NCBI GenBank assembly: GCA_963678925.1
Contig: OY787533.1
Location: 2,356,001-2,420,000, forward strand
DNA length: 64,000 nt
Source: G963665925 sp963678925
Lineage (GTDB): Bacteria; Bacillota; Clostridia; Peptostreptococcales; Acidaminobacteraceae
Direction of reading: 5' to 3'
The position numbers and the translations under genes are program-made. Under the pieces are notes generated by a model. The model had not been told where the DNA came from and made no database searches. It saw only the letters and a program-made list of their open reading frames with translations. Shown here piece by piece: positions 42,384 to 51,650 of this stretch; position 1 is the first letter of the stretch, and the number at the start of each line of letters is the position of its first letter.

Positions 42384-44066
42384 TTGAAAAAGTTCTTATC
42401 TGTAATCATGGTCATAATGCTTATGACGGCGGCGCTTTCAGGGTGTTCTTCACCACAGGACAAGCCTGCTGAAGTGGAAACACAGGCGGCGACAGAAGCA
42501 GAGGCAGAAACGGATCCGGCAGAAACACCAGAAAGCAGTGAAGCCGATACATTAAAGGTACTGAATTACAACCTGGGTGCTGACCCGAAAACGCTTGATC
42601 CGGGACTGAACTCGGCCATTGACGGAAGTCATATTCTCAACAACACATTTGAAGCACTTACACGTGAAATCGGCGGAGAAATCAAACCTGCCATGGCAGA
42701 GCGTTATGAGGTTTCTGAAGATGGCCTGGTTTACACCTTCCACCTTCGTGACGCCAAGTGGTCTGACGGCCAGCCGGTGACTGCACAGGACTTTGAGTTT
42801 GCTTGGCAGCGTGCCATCAAGGTTGAAACAGCTGCACCGTATGCATCGCATTTCTTCTACATCAAGAATGCACAAAACTTCTATGAAGGCAATGGCAGTC
42901 TGGAAGACGTCGGAATCAAGGCTGTGGATGAAAAGACATTCCAGGTTACCCTTGAAGCACCTACGCCATACTTCCTGTCCCTGATAACACGTCCGGCATT
43001 TATGCCAGTTAGAAAGGAAATCATCGAAAGTGGAGATGAGTCGTGGTTCTTCAAGAAGGAAACAGCAATTTCAAATGGTCCCTTTGTGCTTGAGTCTTAC
43101 GCGACAGGTGACAAGATTGTTTTGAAAAAGAATTCCAATTACTGGAATGCCGATTCCGTGCAAATCGACCAGATCAACTGCCTGATGATCGTAGAGTCAT
43201 CGACATCGCTGACAGCCTTCCAGGCAGGCAATCTCGACATTATCAACAACATTCCAACGCAGGAAATCACACGATTGCTTTCTGAAGATGACAGCTTTTA
43301 CATACTCCCTAAAATGGGTACATACTATCTGCAGTTCAATATGAATGTAGATGCACTTAAAGATGTTCGTGTCAGAAAGGCCCTGTCTCTCGCGCTGGAT
43401 AGAAAGTCCATCACTGAAAATGTCATGAAGGGTGGCGAAATCCCTGCGACAGGCTTCAACCCAGTCGGACTGAAAGACTCTCAGGGAAATGATTTCAACA
43501 CGACAGCCGGGGACTACTACATCAATGTGGATGGCGGCAATGTGGAAGAGGCGCAGAAGCTCCTTGCTGAAGCCGGCTATCCAAACGGAGAAGGCTTCCC
43601 GCAGCTGACAGCGCTTTACAATACAAGTGAAAGCCATAAGGCTGTATTTGAAGTTATTCAGGAGGCATGGAAGCAGAACCTGGGCATCAATATTGAACTT
43701 GCAAACCAAGAATGGGCTGTCTTCCAGTCCAACCGTGTGGCACACAACTTTGAAATCGCACGCGGCGGTTATATTGGAGACTATCCAGACCCAGTCGGAC
43801 TGCTGGAGCTCCTGGCGGAAGACTCGTCAAACAACCACCCGGACTGGCACAATCAGGAGTTCAACGAACTCATTAACAAATCAAGATTCGCCAGCGGCAG
43901 CGAGCGTGACGCGTATATTTACCGCGCGGAAGAGATTCTGATGGAGGATGCGCCAATTGCGCCAATCTTCTACTATACGGACCCACTCATGGTAAATGAG
44001 CGCGTGAGCGGCTGGGAGAAGAACAGCATGAGCTACTGGTATTTTGGAAACGTGGACATAATGTAA
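42384..44066 (+). CDS. oligopeptide ABC transporter substrate-binding lipoprotein (OppA/SBP_bac_5)
   Basis: 560 residues. The start is taken as TTG 42384 because AAGGGGTG (42370-42377) is placed for it; a GTG at 42375 is on that site. The signal peptide has lipobox AALSGC, then an acidic Glu/Ala/Thr linker. The mature chain has LNYNLGADPKTLDPGLNSAI, AERYEVSEDGLVYTFHLRD, WSDGQPVTAQDFEFAWQRA and VRVRKALSLALDRKSI-like elements of the OppA family. Permease and ATPase genes are not adjacent, so it must use components encoded elsewhere. It is followed by an M42 peptidase. Confidence 0.9.
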   Translation: MKKFLSVIMVIMLMTAALSGCSSPQDKPAEVETQAATEAEAETDPAETPESSEADTLKVLNYNLGADPKTLDPGLNSAIDGSHILNNTFEALTREIGGEIKPAMAERYEVSEDGLVYTFHLRDAKWSDGQPVTAQDFEFAWQRAIKVETAAPYASHFFYIKNAQNFYEGNGSLEDVGIKAVDEKTFQVTLEAPTPYFLSLITRPAFMPVRKEIIESGDESWFFKKETAISNGPFVLESYATGDKIVLKKNSNYWNADSVQIDQINCLMIVESSTSLTAFQAGNLDIINNIPTQEITRLLSEDDSFYILPKMGTYYLQFNMNVDALKDVRVRKALSLALDRKSITENVMKGGEIPATGFNPVGLKDSQGNDFNTTAGDYYINVDGGNVEEAQKLLAEAGYPNGEGFPQLTALYNTSESHKAVFEVIQEAWKQNLGINIELANQEWAVFQSNRVAHNFEIARGGYIGDYPDPVGLLELLAEDSSNNHPDWHNQEFNELINKSRFASGSERDAYIYRAEEILMEDAPIAPIFYYTDPLMVNERVSGWEKNSMSYWYFGNVDIM

Positions 44067-44164
44067 GATGAAAACAGTGGGCCCGTCTGCAAATGCATTC
44101 GGGCTCACCCTATTGATTGAATGGTCACAGGGCCATAAGGCGTGGAGTAAAGGGGACGATGTAC

Positions 44165-45241
44165 ATGAAAGATTCAATAAAACTGCTCAAAGCACTGAGT
44201 GATGCCAGTGGAATTTCAGGTTTTGAAGACGATGTGATCGAGGTCATACGCAGCGTGGAACCAGACCGGTTCACCGTTGAAGAAGACAAGATGCGCAATG
44301 CCTATATCCGGTTTTCAGATGCGGAACATACAGATAATGAATTGACCATCATGCTGGACGCCCATTCCGATGAGGTTGGTTTTATTGTTCAAAGCATTCA
44401 AAACAATGGCCTGCTCAGATTTCTTCCAGTTGGCGGCTGGATACCGGCCAATGCCTCTGCACAAAAAGTAAGGGTAGCTACGCGAGACGGCAATGAGATT
44501 TCAGGAATCATTTCGTCCAAACCACCGCATTTCATGTCTGAAGAGGAACGGCAGAAACCGCCGTCATTTGATACCCTATTCATTGATGTTGGCGCATCGA
44601 GCCGGGCGGAGGCAGAAGAAACTTTTGGTATAGAAGTGGGCGCACCGGTTGTGCCGGATGTGGCGCTTGAATATATTGAACAGAATGACCGTGTCATAGG
44701 CAAGGCCTTTGACAACAGAATGGGTTGTGCCTGTGTGCTCGAAACCATGAAGCGTTTAGGAGGCGCCCGAAAGGGCGTCAACCTTGTCGGTGCCATTGCC
44801 AGCCAGGAGGAAGTCGGAACACGCGGCGCAGTCCTGACAGCAAGAAAGGTGAAGCCGGATGTTGCCATTGTCTTTGAAGGCACACCCGCTGATGACAGCT
44901 TCAGAGGGGAAGACGCAGCACAGGCGGTTCTTGGGAAAGGACCGCAGATCAGACACATGGACAAAAGCATGATTACGAGTCCGCGGTTTGTTAAATTTGC
45001 AAGAGCCGTCGCTAAAGCGGAAAAGATCCCCTTCCAAGATGCGGTAAGAAAAGGCGGCGGAACAAACGGCGGACCGATTCATTTGTCAGAAGAGGGCATT
45101 CCAACCATCGTCCTCGGCGTGCCGGTTCGCTATGTGCATACCCACTATGGCATTGCCTCAGTTTTTGATTATGACGCCTGCGTGGATTGGGCGGTTAAAA
45201 TCATAAAGACGCTGACACAGGAAGATTACGACGCGTTTTAA
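44165..45241 (+). CDS. M42 family metallo-aminopeptidase
   Basis: 358 residues from ATG 44165 (AGGGG nine bases upstream; ATG 44159 is possible). Metal ligands and catalytic acid are seen in LDAHSDEVGFIV, GKAFDNRMGCA, IASQEEVGTRGA and the final VRYVHTHYG. The family is a dodecameric cobalt/zinc aminopeptidase (PepA/YsdC/FrvX type) acting on short peptides in the cytoplasm. Together with the preceding peptide-binding protein it suggests peptide uptake and degradation. Confidence 0.92.
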   Translation: MKDSIKLLKALSDASGISGFEDDVIEVIRSVEPDRFTVEEDKMRNAYIRFSDAEHTDNELTIMLDAHSDEVGFIVQSIQNNGLLRFLPVGGWIPANASAQKVRVATRDGNEISGIISSKPPHFMSEEERQKPPSFDTLFIDVGASSRAEAEETFGIEVGAPVVPDVALEYIEQNDRVIGKAFDNRMGCACVLETMKRLGGARKGVNLVGAIASQEEVGTRGAVLTARKVKPDVAIVFEGTPADDSFRGEDAAQAVLGKGPQIRHMDKSMITSPRFVKFARAVAKAEKIPFQDAVRKGGGTNGGPIHLSEEGIPTIVLGVPVRYVHTHYGIASVFDYDACVDWAVKIIKTLTQEDYDAF

Positions 45242-45274
45242 GGTCTAAGCGTATAACATGCCAAATGCATTCAG

Positions 45275-45325
45275 AAGCTGCTGCTGCAGGGCTGGTTTTC
45301 CAGCCCATGCCGCAGCAGCTTTTAT
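45275..45325 (+). terminator. rho-independent terminator after the M42 peptidase
   Basis: AAGCTGCTGC pairs with GCAGCAGCTT, with an inner GGGCTGG/CCAGCCC stem, then TTATTTT. Confidence 0.88.
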
Positions 45326-45513
45326 TTTGGAGCCTTTTGAAAGAGGAGATTGCACCGCGCGGTTCACAATTGTCTGGAAAATGTTAAAATGATAGTGTAC
45401 GCAGCATAGACATAGCCCTTTTGAAATTAAACTGAAATGTTACCCATTCAACAAGGGAAAATCATATGATGTAGTTAGTACAAATGACAGGCATTAGAAT
45501 ACTGGAGGCAAAT

Positions 45514-46842
45514 TTGAATAGGATAAGAATGCTGATTCTTTGTATGGCGCTCGCAGTCATGACAACAGGATGCATCGGGATGAACACATCGGTTCAGGAT
45601 CTTCTCAGTCCGCCTGAACTGCCAGTGCAGCTGGAGGAAATCCGTCAGGTGCTCGATGCGCGCTATGAAGAAGAACTGGAATACATAAATCCCATCAAGG
45701 GAAAGAATACCAACGCAACCCAGTTTGTGGACCTCAATCAGGATGGCACCGATGAAGTACTCATTTTCCACAAGCTCGAAAGCGCGACCGATCCCCTGCG
45801 CGTGACCGTGCTTTACAAGATGGAAAGCGGATGGCATGTCGACGAATCCATACACGGCATAGGATTTGACATCAGTCAGGTCGAATACAGTGACCTTGAC
45901 AATGACGGCAACATGGAAATCCTCGTCGGATGGCAGGGGGGCAACACGACAAACAAGGGCCTGTCGGTCTATTCCTTTAATGATGGAAACATCACCTCGG
46001 AGTTTGAAACATCCTATACGGAATTTGCTGTGGGTGATTTGACAGCCAACGGCAAGCTGGAACTCATCATTATTGAGCTGGACAGAACCGAAGGCGTATC
46101 CATGGCGACCATTTATGACGCCAATTATACCTATCTGGACGAAGTTCAAATGGAAGGCTTCATCAACGGCTACTACAATACTGTCGTGGGCATGGCGTCT
46201 TCTGACAAGTTGGGCTTTTTCATAGATGCGTCAACGGGCGCCCACTCGGCGTTTACGGATTTGCTGGTATATGAAGACGGACAGCTTACCAACGTCTTCT
46301 ACGATCCCAAGTGGCGAAGGGTCGACAAGACCTATAAGGCCTATCCGGCCAAATCTGCCGATGTAGATTCAGACGGCATTGTGGAGATTCCACTCCTGCG
46401 GTCACCCTTCGGATATGAAGGCAGCTCCATGGCGGAAACAGAATGGATTACGACATGGTATAAATGGGATGGCAACACCGGGCTCATATTCAGTTCTGAA
46501 AGCTATACCAACGGACGGCTGGGCTTCGAGTTTCACTTTCCTTTCAAATGGAAGCAGAATATGACTGTCGGACTGTCCGGCGATGAGCTCAACCATGTGA
46601 CACTCTACTACGTGGACTCATACTCAAAGCATCAGACACCGATTATTGACTTTGTTGTCGCAGACCGTATCCGCGTCGAAAGCGGACAGGAAACCTATGT
46701 AGAAGAAGGTTACGTTGAAATCACAAGAACACTGGACAGAATCTATTATGCGCAGGTTTACGACTTGTCTGAAGCGGACAATCTGGAGCGCATGCAGGTC
46801 ACACTGGATGAAGTGCGGGCCGGGTTCAGGCTTGAGCAATAG
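45514..46842 (+). CDS. lipoprotein with FG-GAP/dockerin-like Ca-binding repeats
   Basis: 442 residues. The start is taken as TTG 45514, six bases after GGAGG; an ATG at 45484 is in frame but lacks a site. The signal peptide ends in lipobox VMTTGC. Three DxDxDG-type loops are visible: DLNQDGTDEVLIF, DLDNDGNMEILVG and DVDSDGIVEIPLL, as in FG-GAP/VCBS beta-propeller proteins. The C-terminal third (FEFHFPFKWKQNMTV) is unassigned. It is 38 bases upstream of a two-component regulator gene and likely in one operon, so it could be an extracytoplasmic input or modulator of that system. Confidence 0.75.
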   Translation: MNRIRMLILCMALAVMTTGCIGMNTSVQDLLSPPELPVQLEEIRQVLDARYEEELEYINPIKGKNTNATQFVDLNQDGTDEVLIFHKLESATDPLRVTVLYKMESGWHVDESIHGIGFDISQVEYSDLDNDGNMEILVGWQGGNTTNKGLSVYSFNDGNITSEFETSYTEFAVGDLTANGKLELIIIELDRTEGVSMATIYDANYTYLDEVQMEGFINGYYNTVVGMASSDKLGFFIDASTGAHSAFTDLLVYEDGQLTNVFYDPKWRRVDKTYKAYPAKSADVDSDGIVEIPLLRSPFGYEGSSMAETEWITTWYKWDGNTGLIFSSESYTNGRLGFEFHFPFKWKQNMTVGLSGDELNHVTLYYVDSYSKHQTPIIDFVVADRIRVESGQETYVEEGYVEITRTLDRIYYAQVYDLSEADNLERMQVTLDEVRAGFRLEQ

Positions 46843-46880
46843 AATCGTCGCAGAATGAATAAAACAAAAGAGGTGGAATC

Positions 46881-47570
46881 ATGGCAAACATACTAATACT
46901 CGAAGACCAGATTGAAATCAGGGATTTCGTAGTCATAAACGTAAAGCGTGCAGGACATAAGGTCTTTGAGGCTGAGACAGGAGAACAGGCACTTGAAATC
47001 TTCAATGACAACGACATAGATGTGGCAGTTCTCGATGTCATGCTCCCTGGAATAACCGGATATGAGGTATGCGAACGCATGCGTCTGAAGAACAAGTACG
47101 TGGGCATTATCATGCTGACTGCAAAGTCCCAGGAGCAGGACAAGCTGACGGGTCTCATGAGCGGCGCTGACGACTACATGACCAAGCCTTTCAGTCCAAA
47201 GGAACTGGTGGCACGTGTTGAATCGCTCCTAAGACGGGTGAATCTGCTCAAGGAGGACAAGTCAGAAACCTTTGAAGGCGGCCCATATCAAATCGACTTT
47301 GAAGCGCGGCAGGTTTTCAAGAATGGTGTGGAAGTCGATTTGACACAGCTTGAATTTGCCATTGTCAGCCTTTTGGTAAAAAATGCGGGCAAGAGCCTCA
47401 GCCGTGAGTTTATTCTCGACAATGTCTGGGGTGAGAACTTCTTTGGCAGCTTCAAGATTGTTGATGTGAACATAAGACGTCTTCGTCAGAAGCTTGAAGA
47501 CGATGCATCCAATCCGGAATACATACTGACTGTCTGGGGTTACGGATACAGATGGCGAAAGGAAGACTAG
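46881..47570 (+). CDS. OmpR/PhoB-family response regulator
   Basis: 229 residues. The receiver domain has LEDQ near the start, the phospho-acceptor Asp52 in AVLDVMLPG, a conserved Thr in MLTAKSQ and Lys in TKPFSP. The C-terminal winged helix (LTQLEFAIVSLLVKNAGKSL, VDVNIRRLRQKLEDD, ILTVWGYGYRW) is the OmpR DNA-binding type. AGAGGTGG precedes the ATG. It pairs with the kinase that starts one base after its stop codon. Which regulon it controls is unknown; a PhoP role is one option given the PhoP-like box at 33.3 kb. Confidence 0.93.
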   Translation: MANILILEDQIEIRDFVVINVKRAGHKVFEAETGEQALEIFNDNDIDVAVLDVMLPGITGYEVCERMRLKNKYVGIIMLTAKSQEQDKLTGLMSGADDYMTKPFSPKELVARVESLLRRVNLLKEDKSETFEGGPYQIDFEARQVFKNGVEVDLTQLEFAIVSLLVKNAGKSLSREFILDNVWGENFFGSFKIVDVNIRRLRQKLEDDASNPEYILTVWGYGYRWRKED

Positions 47571-47571
47571 C

Positions 47572-48996
47572 ATGTCGGGAATCAAAAGGCGATGGGTTAG
47601 AAACTATATCCTGATCATTCTGCTTATCGCAATCGCTGTGATGGGAATCTTTCTTTTTACAATCCAGCGTTTCTATTATAATCTCGCCTATGAGAACCTC
47701 TATAACAGAATGAACGTTTCCGCCGGCTTTTATACCAAGTATACGGAAACGGACAAGCTCAGTCTCGATGAGATTGCGCAGCTCATTCTGAGAGATTATC
47801 AGGACCGGGATGTGGCAGAACTTCAGATACTGAGTCCAGAAGGCATTGTCCTGTATTCTTCAACGGGCTTTGCTTCAAATAACCGGATTGCAAGCAAGGA
47901 TTTTGTAGATGCGACCTATGGGTTTCAGGGAAACTGGGTGGGCAAGAATGACATGACCCATGAACGGGTCATGGGTGTGAGTACACCCCTAAAGGATGAC
48001 CATGGAAACGTGATTGGCGTGCTCCGCTATGTGTCTTCCATGCAGCAGATAGACCTGCTCCTCTACCGGTTTTTCCTTTACTCCGCACTGATATTGACAG
48101 GTATTATTATTGTACTGCTGATATTGAGCGTGACCTTCAGCCGGTCTATCCTGACACCTATCAATGAAATCACCCTTGCGTCCCGGAAAATGGCAGAAGG
48201 TAATTTTGATGAAAAGGTACCCGTTATTTACAAGGATGAGTTGGGCGTACTCGCGCAGACCCTCAATTCAATGGCGGATGATATTCAAAAGACAGAAAAG
48301 CTTAAGAATGAGTTTATTTCTTCTATTTCCCATGAAATCAGAACGCCGCTGACGGCGGTGGCCGGATGGGCAGAAACCATACTGACCGGGGATCTCAGTG
48401 ACCGGGATGAAGTCGAAAAGGGCCTTCAGGTCATCATGCGTGAAACGGGAAGACTGTCAGACATGGTTGAGGAGCTTCTTGATTTTTCAAGAATCGAAAG
48501 CGGGCGTATGACCCTGCACAATGAACTCTTCGACTTGAGACGGGAGCTGTCGGATATTGTTGAAATATACCGGGCCAAGGCAGACAAGCATGGTGTCGCA
48601 ATCTCCATGACTCAAACTGAGGAACCCACACTTGTGACAGGAGACACAAACCGGATTCGCCAGGTCATCATCAATATCATTGACAATGCGGTGAAGTTTT
48701 CCGGTGAAAACGACGTAATCGATATTCGGCTTGGTATGGATGAATGGATTGTACTGGATGTGCAAGACCACGGTGCGGGCATTTCTGAAGAGGATCTTGA
48801 GAATGTTACCAAAAAATTTTATAAGGGATCTTCCAAACGGTCTGGCAGCGGTCTTGGACTGGCAATTTCCGATGAAATCGTCAGGCTGCACGGCGGCGAA
48901 CTGCGCATAAAGAGCAAGCTTGATGAAGGAACGACAATACAGGTTGTACTCCCAAAGGGCAAGGCTGAAGATCTGGAACCACAAGAGGTCTTTTAG
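47572..48996 (+). CDS. sensor histidine kinase (HAMP-HisKA-HATPase)
   Basis: 474 residues. TM1 is at about 11-30 and TM2 at about 167-188, enclosing a 135-residue extracytoplasmic sensor domain. A HAMP linker covers about 190-240. The phospho-acceptor His254 is in SSISHEIRTPL. The ATPase domain has N box IIDNAVKF, G1 DHGAGI, F box KFYKGS and G2 GSGLGLAI. It phosphorylates the response regulator encoded immediately upstream. The signal is unknown. Confidence 0.93.
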   Translation: MSGIKRRWVRNYILIILLIAIAVMGIFLFTIQRFYYNLAYENLYNRMNVSAGFYTKYTETDKLSLDEIAQLILRDYQDRDVAELQILSPEGIVLYSSTGFASNNRIASKDFVDATYGFQGNWVGKNDMTHERVMGVSTPLKDDHGNVIGVLRYVSSMQQIDLLLYRFFLYSALILTGIIIVLLILSVTFSRSILTPINEITLASRKMAEGNFDEKVPVIYKDELGVLAQTLNSMADDIQKTEKLKNEFISSISHEIRTPLTAVAGWAETILTGDLSDRDEVEKGLQVIMRETGRLSDMVEELLDFSRIESGRMTLHNELFDLRRELSDIVEIYRAKADKHGVAISMTQTEEPTLVTGDTNRIRQVIINIIDNAVKFSGENDVIDIRLGMDEWIVLDVQDHGAGISEEDLENVTKKFYKGSSKRSGSGLGLAISDEIVRLHGGELRIKSKLDEGTTIQVVLPKGKAEDLEPQEVF

Positions 48997-49111
48997 ATGT
49001 ATATAGAGAATAAACGTGCAAGAGCTGTGATATTCGATTTATATAGCTGGGTATAGTTATATAAATTGGATGGGCATAAATAGGGATGCTGCTCGACAAG
49101 GGGGAAACAGT

Positions 49112-49483
49112 ATGAACGCACTATTTCTAATTCTAAACGATGTGTATTTGCTCGAAGAAGTCCATGAAATCATGTATGAATGCGGTGTGGGTGCTACGAC
49201 TGTAGACAGCCGCGGTATGGGAAAGGTCCTCGTAGACAACGAGGTGAATATTACCATGTTTACAAGCATGCGCAAACTCCTTGAAGGAGACAAGCCATAC
49301 AACAAGCTCATCATCAGTGTGATTCGCGACGATGACAAGCTGAAAACAGTCATAGAGACATTGCAGGAGAAAATAACCAATATTTACGAAAAGGGAATAG
49401 GCTTCATGTTTGTAGTACCCGTAACGCACTGCTACGGCTATAAGCTTGAGGAAGACAAAACGCGGACACAGATTTCCACATAG
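49112..49483 (+). CDS. PII-superfamily (nitrogen regulatory-like) small protein
   Basis: 123 residues from ATG 49112, eight bases after GGGGG. The fold pattern (MNALFLILNDVYLLEEVHEI, then strand KLIISVIRD and KGIGFMFVVPV) matches PII-like trimeric signalling proteins. The T-loop Tyr51 environment of GlnB is not evident, so it is a divergent member. No glnA, amtB or nif gene is beside it. It is alone between the histidine kinase and a terminator, so its partner cannot be named. Confidence 0.65.
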   Translation: MNALFLILNDVYLLEEVHEIMYECGVGATTVDSRGMGKVLVDNEVNITMFTSMRKLLEGDKPYNKLIISVIRDDDKLKTVIETLQEKITNIYEKGIGFMFVVPVTHCYGYKLEEDKTRTQIST

Positions 49484-49508
49484 CCGCACTTAAAACATAG
49501 TAGACATG

Positions 49509-49544
49509 AAAACCGTTCTGGCTGAGACAGGACGGTTTTTTATT
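49509..49544 (+). terminator. rho-independent terminator after the PII-like gene
   Basis: AAAACCGTTCTG pairs with CAGGACGGTTTT, followed by TTATTT. Confidence 0.88.
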
Positions 49545-49583
49545 TGCAGAGACAATGGAAAACTAAGTTTATTGGAAACGCGA

Positions 49584-49612
49584 TTGACAGAAGTCATTTT
49601 AGAGAGTATACT
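49584..49612 (+). promoter_or_regulatory. sigma-A promoter for the aldo/keto reductase-tetR pair
   Basis: TTGACA (49584-49589), 17-base spacer, TATACT (49607-49612). Confidence 0.85.
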
Positions 49613-49650
49613 GACCGTGAGTCAATAAACAGAATGAACATTCGGTCGGT
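49611..49650. promoter_or_regulatory. candidate TetR-family operator
   Basis: Inverted ACTGACCG-like and CGGTCGGT half-sites lie at the two ends, and the palindrome GAATGAACATTC (49632-49643) abuts CGGTCGGT (49643-49650). It sits just downstream of the -10 box, where a repressor would block transcription. The tetR gene is the second gene of the same unit, suggesting autoregulation. Confidence 0.5.
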
Positions 49651-49697
49651 ATGGGATTTGACATGATAAAGCGGTGAAAGAAACGAGGAGGCGTATT

Positions 49698-50894
49698 ATG
49701 CAGTACAGGACTATTCCCAAAACAGGTGACAAGATTTCGGCTGTCGGATATGGATGTATGCGACTGCCAACACGGGCTGGACGCATAGATGAGGCAAAAG
49801 CGGAAGCACAGATGCTCTATGCCCTGGACCAGGGCATCAACTACTTTGATACAGCACTGCCCTACCATAACGGCGAAAGCGAGAAGGTACTGGGCAGGAT
49901 TTTCGAGAAGAACAAGCTGCGCGACAAGGTGAAGTTTGCCACAAAGCTGCCGCCTTTCAGAGTAAAGACCAGAGAAGACATGGACCTGATTCTTGACGGA
50001 CAGCTCAAGAGCTTGCGTACGTCTTACATAGACTATTATCTTGTTCACGGCATTCAGTCGCAGGAGGAATGGGACCGCATGATGGGGCTGGGCATTCTGG
50101 ATTTTCTTACGGAGGCCAAAGCGTCGGGAAAAATCGGAAATGTGGGCTTTTCCTATCATGCGGACAGAAACAGCTTCAAGGGTATAATCGATGCTTATGA
50201 CTGGGAGTTTTGCCAAATCCAGTACAGCTATCTTGATGAGAACAACCAGGCAGGCAAGGCGGGACTCGAATACGCAGCCTCAAAGGATATTGCTGTTTTC
50301 ATTATGGAACCCCTTCGTGGCGGCATGCTCGTAGGCAAGCTGCCTAAAAAAGTCCAGGAGATTTATGACAAAGAGGGTCGACGAAGTGCTGCAGATTGGG
50401 CCTTCAGTTGGGTTCTCAACCACAAGGAGGTCACATGTGTCCTCTCAGGAATGAATGTGGATGCGCATATAAAAGAAAATATTGAAATCGCAAAAAAGGC
50501 CTTGCCAGGCAGCATGCCTGAAAAGGATATGGCAGTTATTGAAAGGGTCAAGAACCAGTTTGAAACCATGATGAAGGTGCCGTGTACGGGCTGCGCCTAT
50601 TGCATGCCATGTCCGGCCGGTGTAAATATTCCAGCCTGTTTTGAGCAGCTCAACAACAAATCCTACTTTGGACTTCTGATGGCAAAAGGCATGTACATCA
50701 TGCAGACTTGTGGGCTGATGTCGGAATCTACAGCCAAAGCCTCCCAGTGCATCAACTGCGGAAAATGTGAAAAGCACTGTCCTCAGCATATTGAAATTAG
50801 AAAAGAGCTCAAGCAAGTCTCCAAGGAGCTGGAGTCCTTTTACGATCCGGCACTGATTTGGGTGGCCAAGCGGGTCATGCGCGGCAAAAACTAG
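49698..50894 (+). CDS. aldo/keto reductase with C-terminal 4Fe-4S ferredoxin domain
   Basis: 398 residues from ATG 49698 (GAGGAGG upstream). The AKR barrel has GYGCMRLPT, YFDTALPYHNGESE (catalytic Asp and Tyr) and YLVHGIQSQEEW. The C-terminal 110 residues carry CTGCAYCMPCPAG and CINCGKCEKHCPQ, two Cys clusters of the type seen in a large Clostridial AKR subfamily. It probably reduces an aldehyde or ketone using NADPH or a ferredoxin-linked electron source; the substrate is unknown. It is followed by tetR and controlled by a probable TetR operator. Confidence 0.88.
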   Translation: MQYRTIPKTGDKISAVGYGCMRLPTRAGRIDEAKAEAQMLYALDQGINYFDTALPYHNGESEKVLGRIFEKNKLRDKVKFATKLPPFRVKTREDMDLILDGQLKSLRTSYIDYYLVHGIQSQEEWDRMMGLGILDFLTEAKASGKIGNVGFSYHADRNSFKGIIDAYDWEFCQIQYSYLDENNQAGKAGLEYAASKDIAVFIMEPLRGGMLVGKLPKKVQEIYDKEGRRSAADWAFSWVLNHKEVTCVLSGMNVDAHIKENIEIAKKALPGSMPEKDMAVIERVKNQFETMMKVPCTGCAYCMPCPAGVNIPACFEQLNNKSYFGLLMAKGMYIMQTCGLMSESTAKASQCINCGKCEKHCPQHIEIRKELKQVSKELESFYDPALIWVAKRVMRGKN

Positions 50895-50977
50895 GATGAA
50901 CGCGTGTGAAGTCGCATCTTGACAAGTTCCTGCCTCTTGGATACCCTGTTAGGGATAAAGAAAAAGGGATGATTCAA

Positions 50978-51556
50978 ATGCAGGAAGAACAAATGGATAA
51001 ACGACAAAAGGTGTTGAATACGACACTTCATATGATTCTAGAGAACGGCATACAGGCAACCTCCATGTCCAAGGTGTCGAAGCGGTCGGGCGTGGCGGTC
51101 GGAACAATCTATCATCATTTTCCCAGCAAAGAGGCGCTGATCACCGAGCTCTACAGAAGTATCAAGATTGGTATTGCGGCGGTTGTTTTTGAAGGTGTCG
51201 ATACGGAGCATGGTACTCAGGCAAGTTTTGAAAGAATTGTTCGGAACATGATTGCCTATGCCAGGGAAAACCCTGAGGCTTACGCCTTTGTGGAAGGCTA
51301 CTGCACGTCTCCGGAAATTGACCCTCAAGTCAAATCGGAACTCTTCAACGCCTTTCAGCAGCAAATTTCTGATCTGTATGACAAGTGGTCAGAGGGCAAA
51401 CATGGAAGGCATATATCCGTTGAAATGCTGAACCTGTATTTGAACGGGGCCCTGTCATTTCTAATTCGTGCGTGCATCTCGGAAGAAATTGACTGGGAAG
51501 ACCCGCAAATTGAAACCTATATTCACATGATCTGGCAGGGGATGAGCAACGTGTAA
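50978..51556 (+). CDS. TetR-family transcriptional regulator
   Basis: 192 residues, with ATG 50978 chosen for AAGGG upstream (ATGs at 50969 and 50993 are alternatives). The N-terminal helix-turn-helix is NGIQATSMSKVSKRSGVAVG, then TIYHHFPSKEALITELY. The C-terminal ligand domain is all-helical and diverse. It lies 83 bases after the aldo/keto reductase and probably represses the pair through the site at 49611-49650. Confidence 0.88.
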   Translation: MQEEQMDKRQKVLNTTLHMILENGIQATSMSKVSKRSGVAVGTIYHHFPSKEALITELYRSIKIGIAAVVFEGVDTEHGTQASFERIVRNMIAYARENPEAYAFVEGYCTSPEIDPQVKSELFNAFQQQISDLYDKWSEGKHGRHISVEMLNLYLNGALSFLIRACISEEIDWEDPQIETYIHMIWQGMSNV

Positions 51557-51595
51557 AGCTGCACTTGCCTAGGGTCAGATTCACCCTGTGTCTGC

Positions 51596-51650
51596 AAATC
51601 CTGTAGAGCGGAAGATGGAAAATCCATCCTTTGCTTTACAGGATTTTTTC
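51596..51650 (+). terminator. rho-independent terminator after tetR
   Basis: AAATCCTGTA pairs with TACAGGATTT, with an inner GGATGG-type stem, then TTTTTC. Confidence 0.88.
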
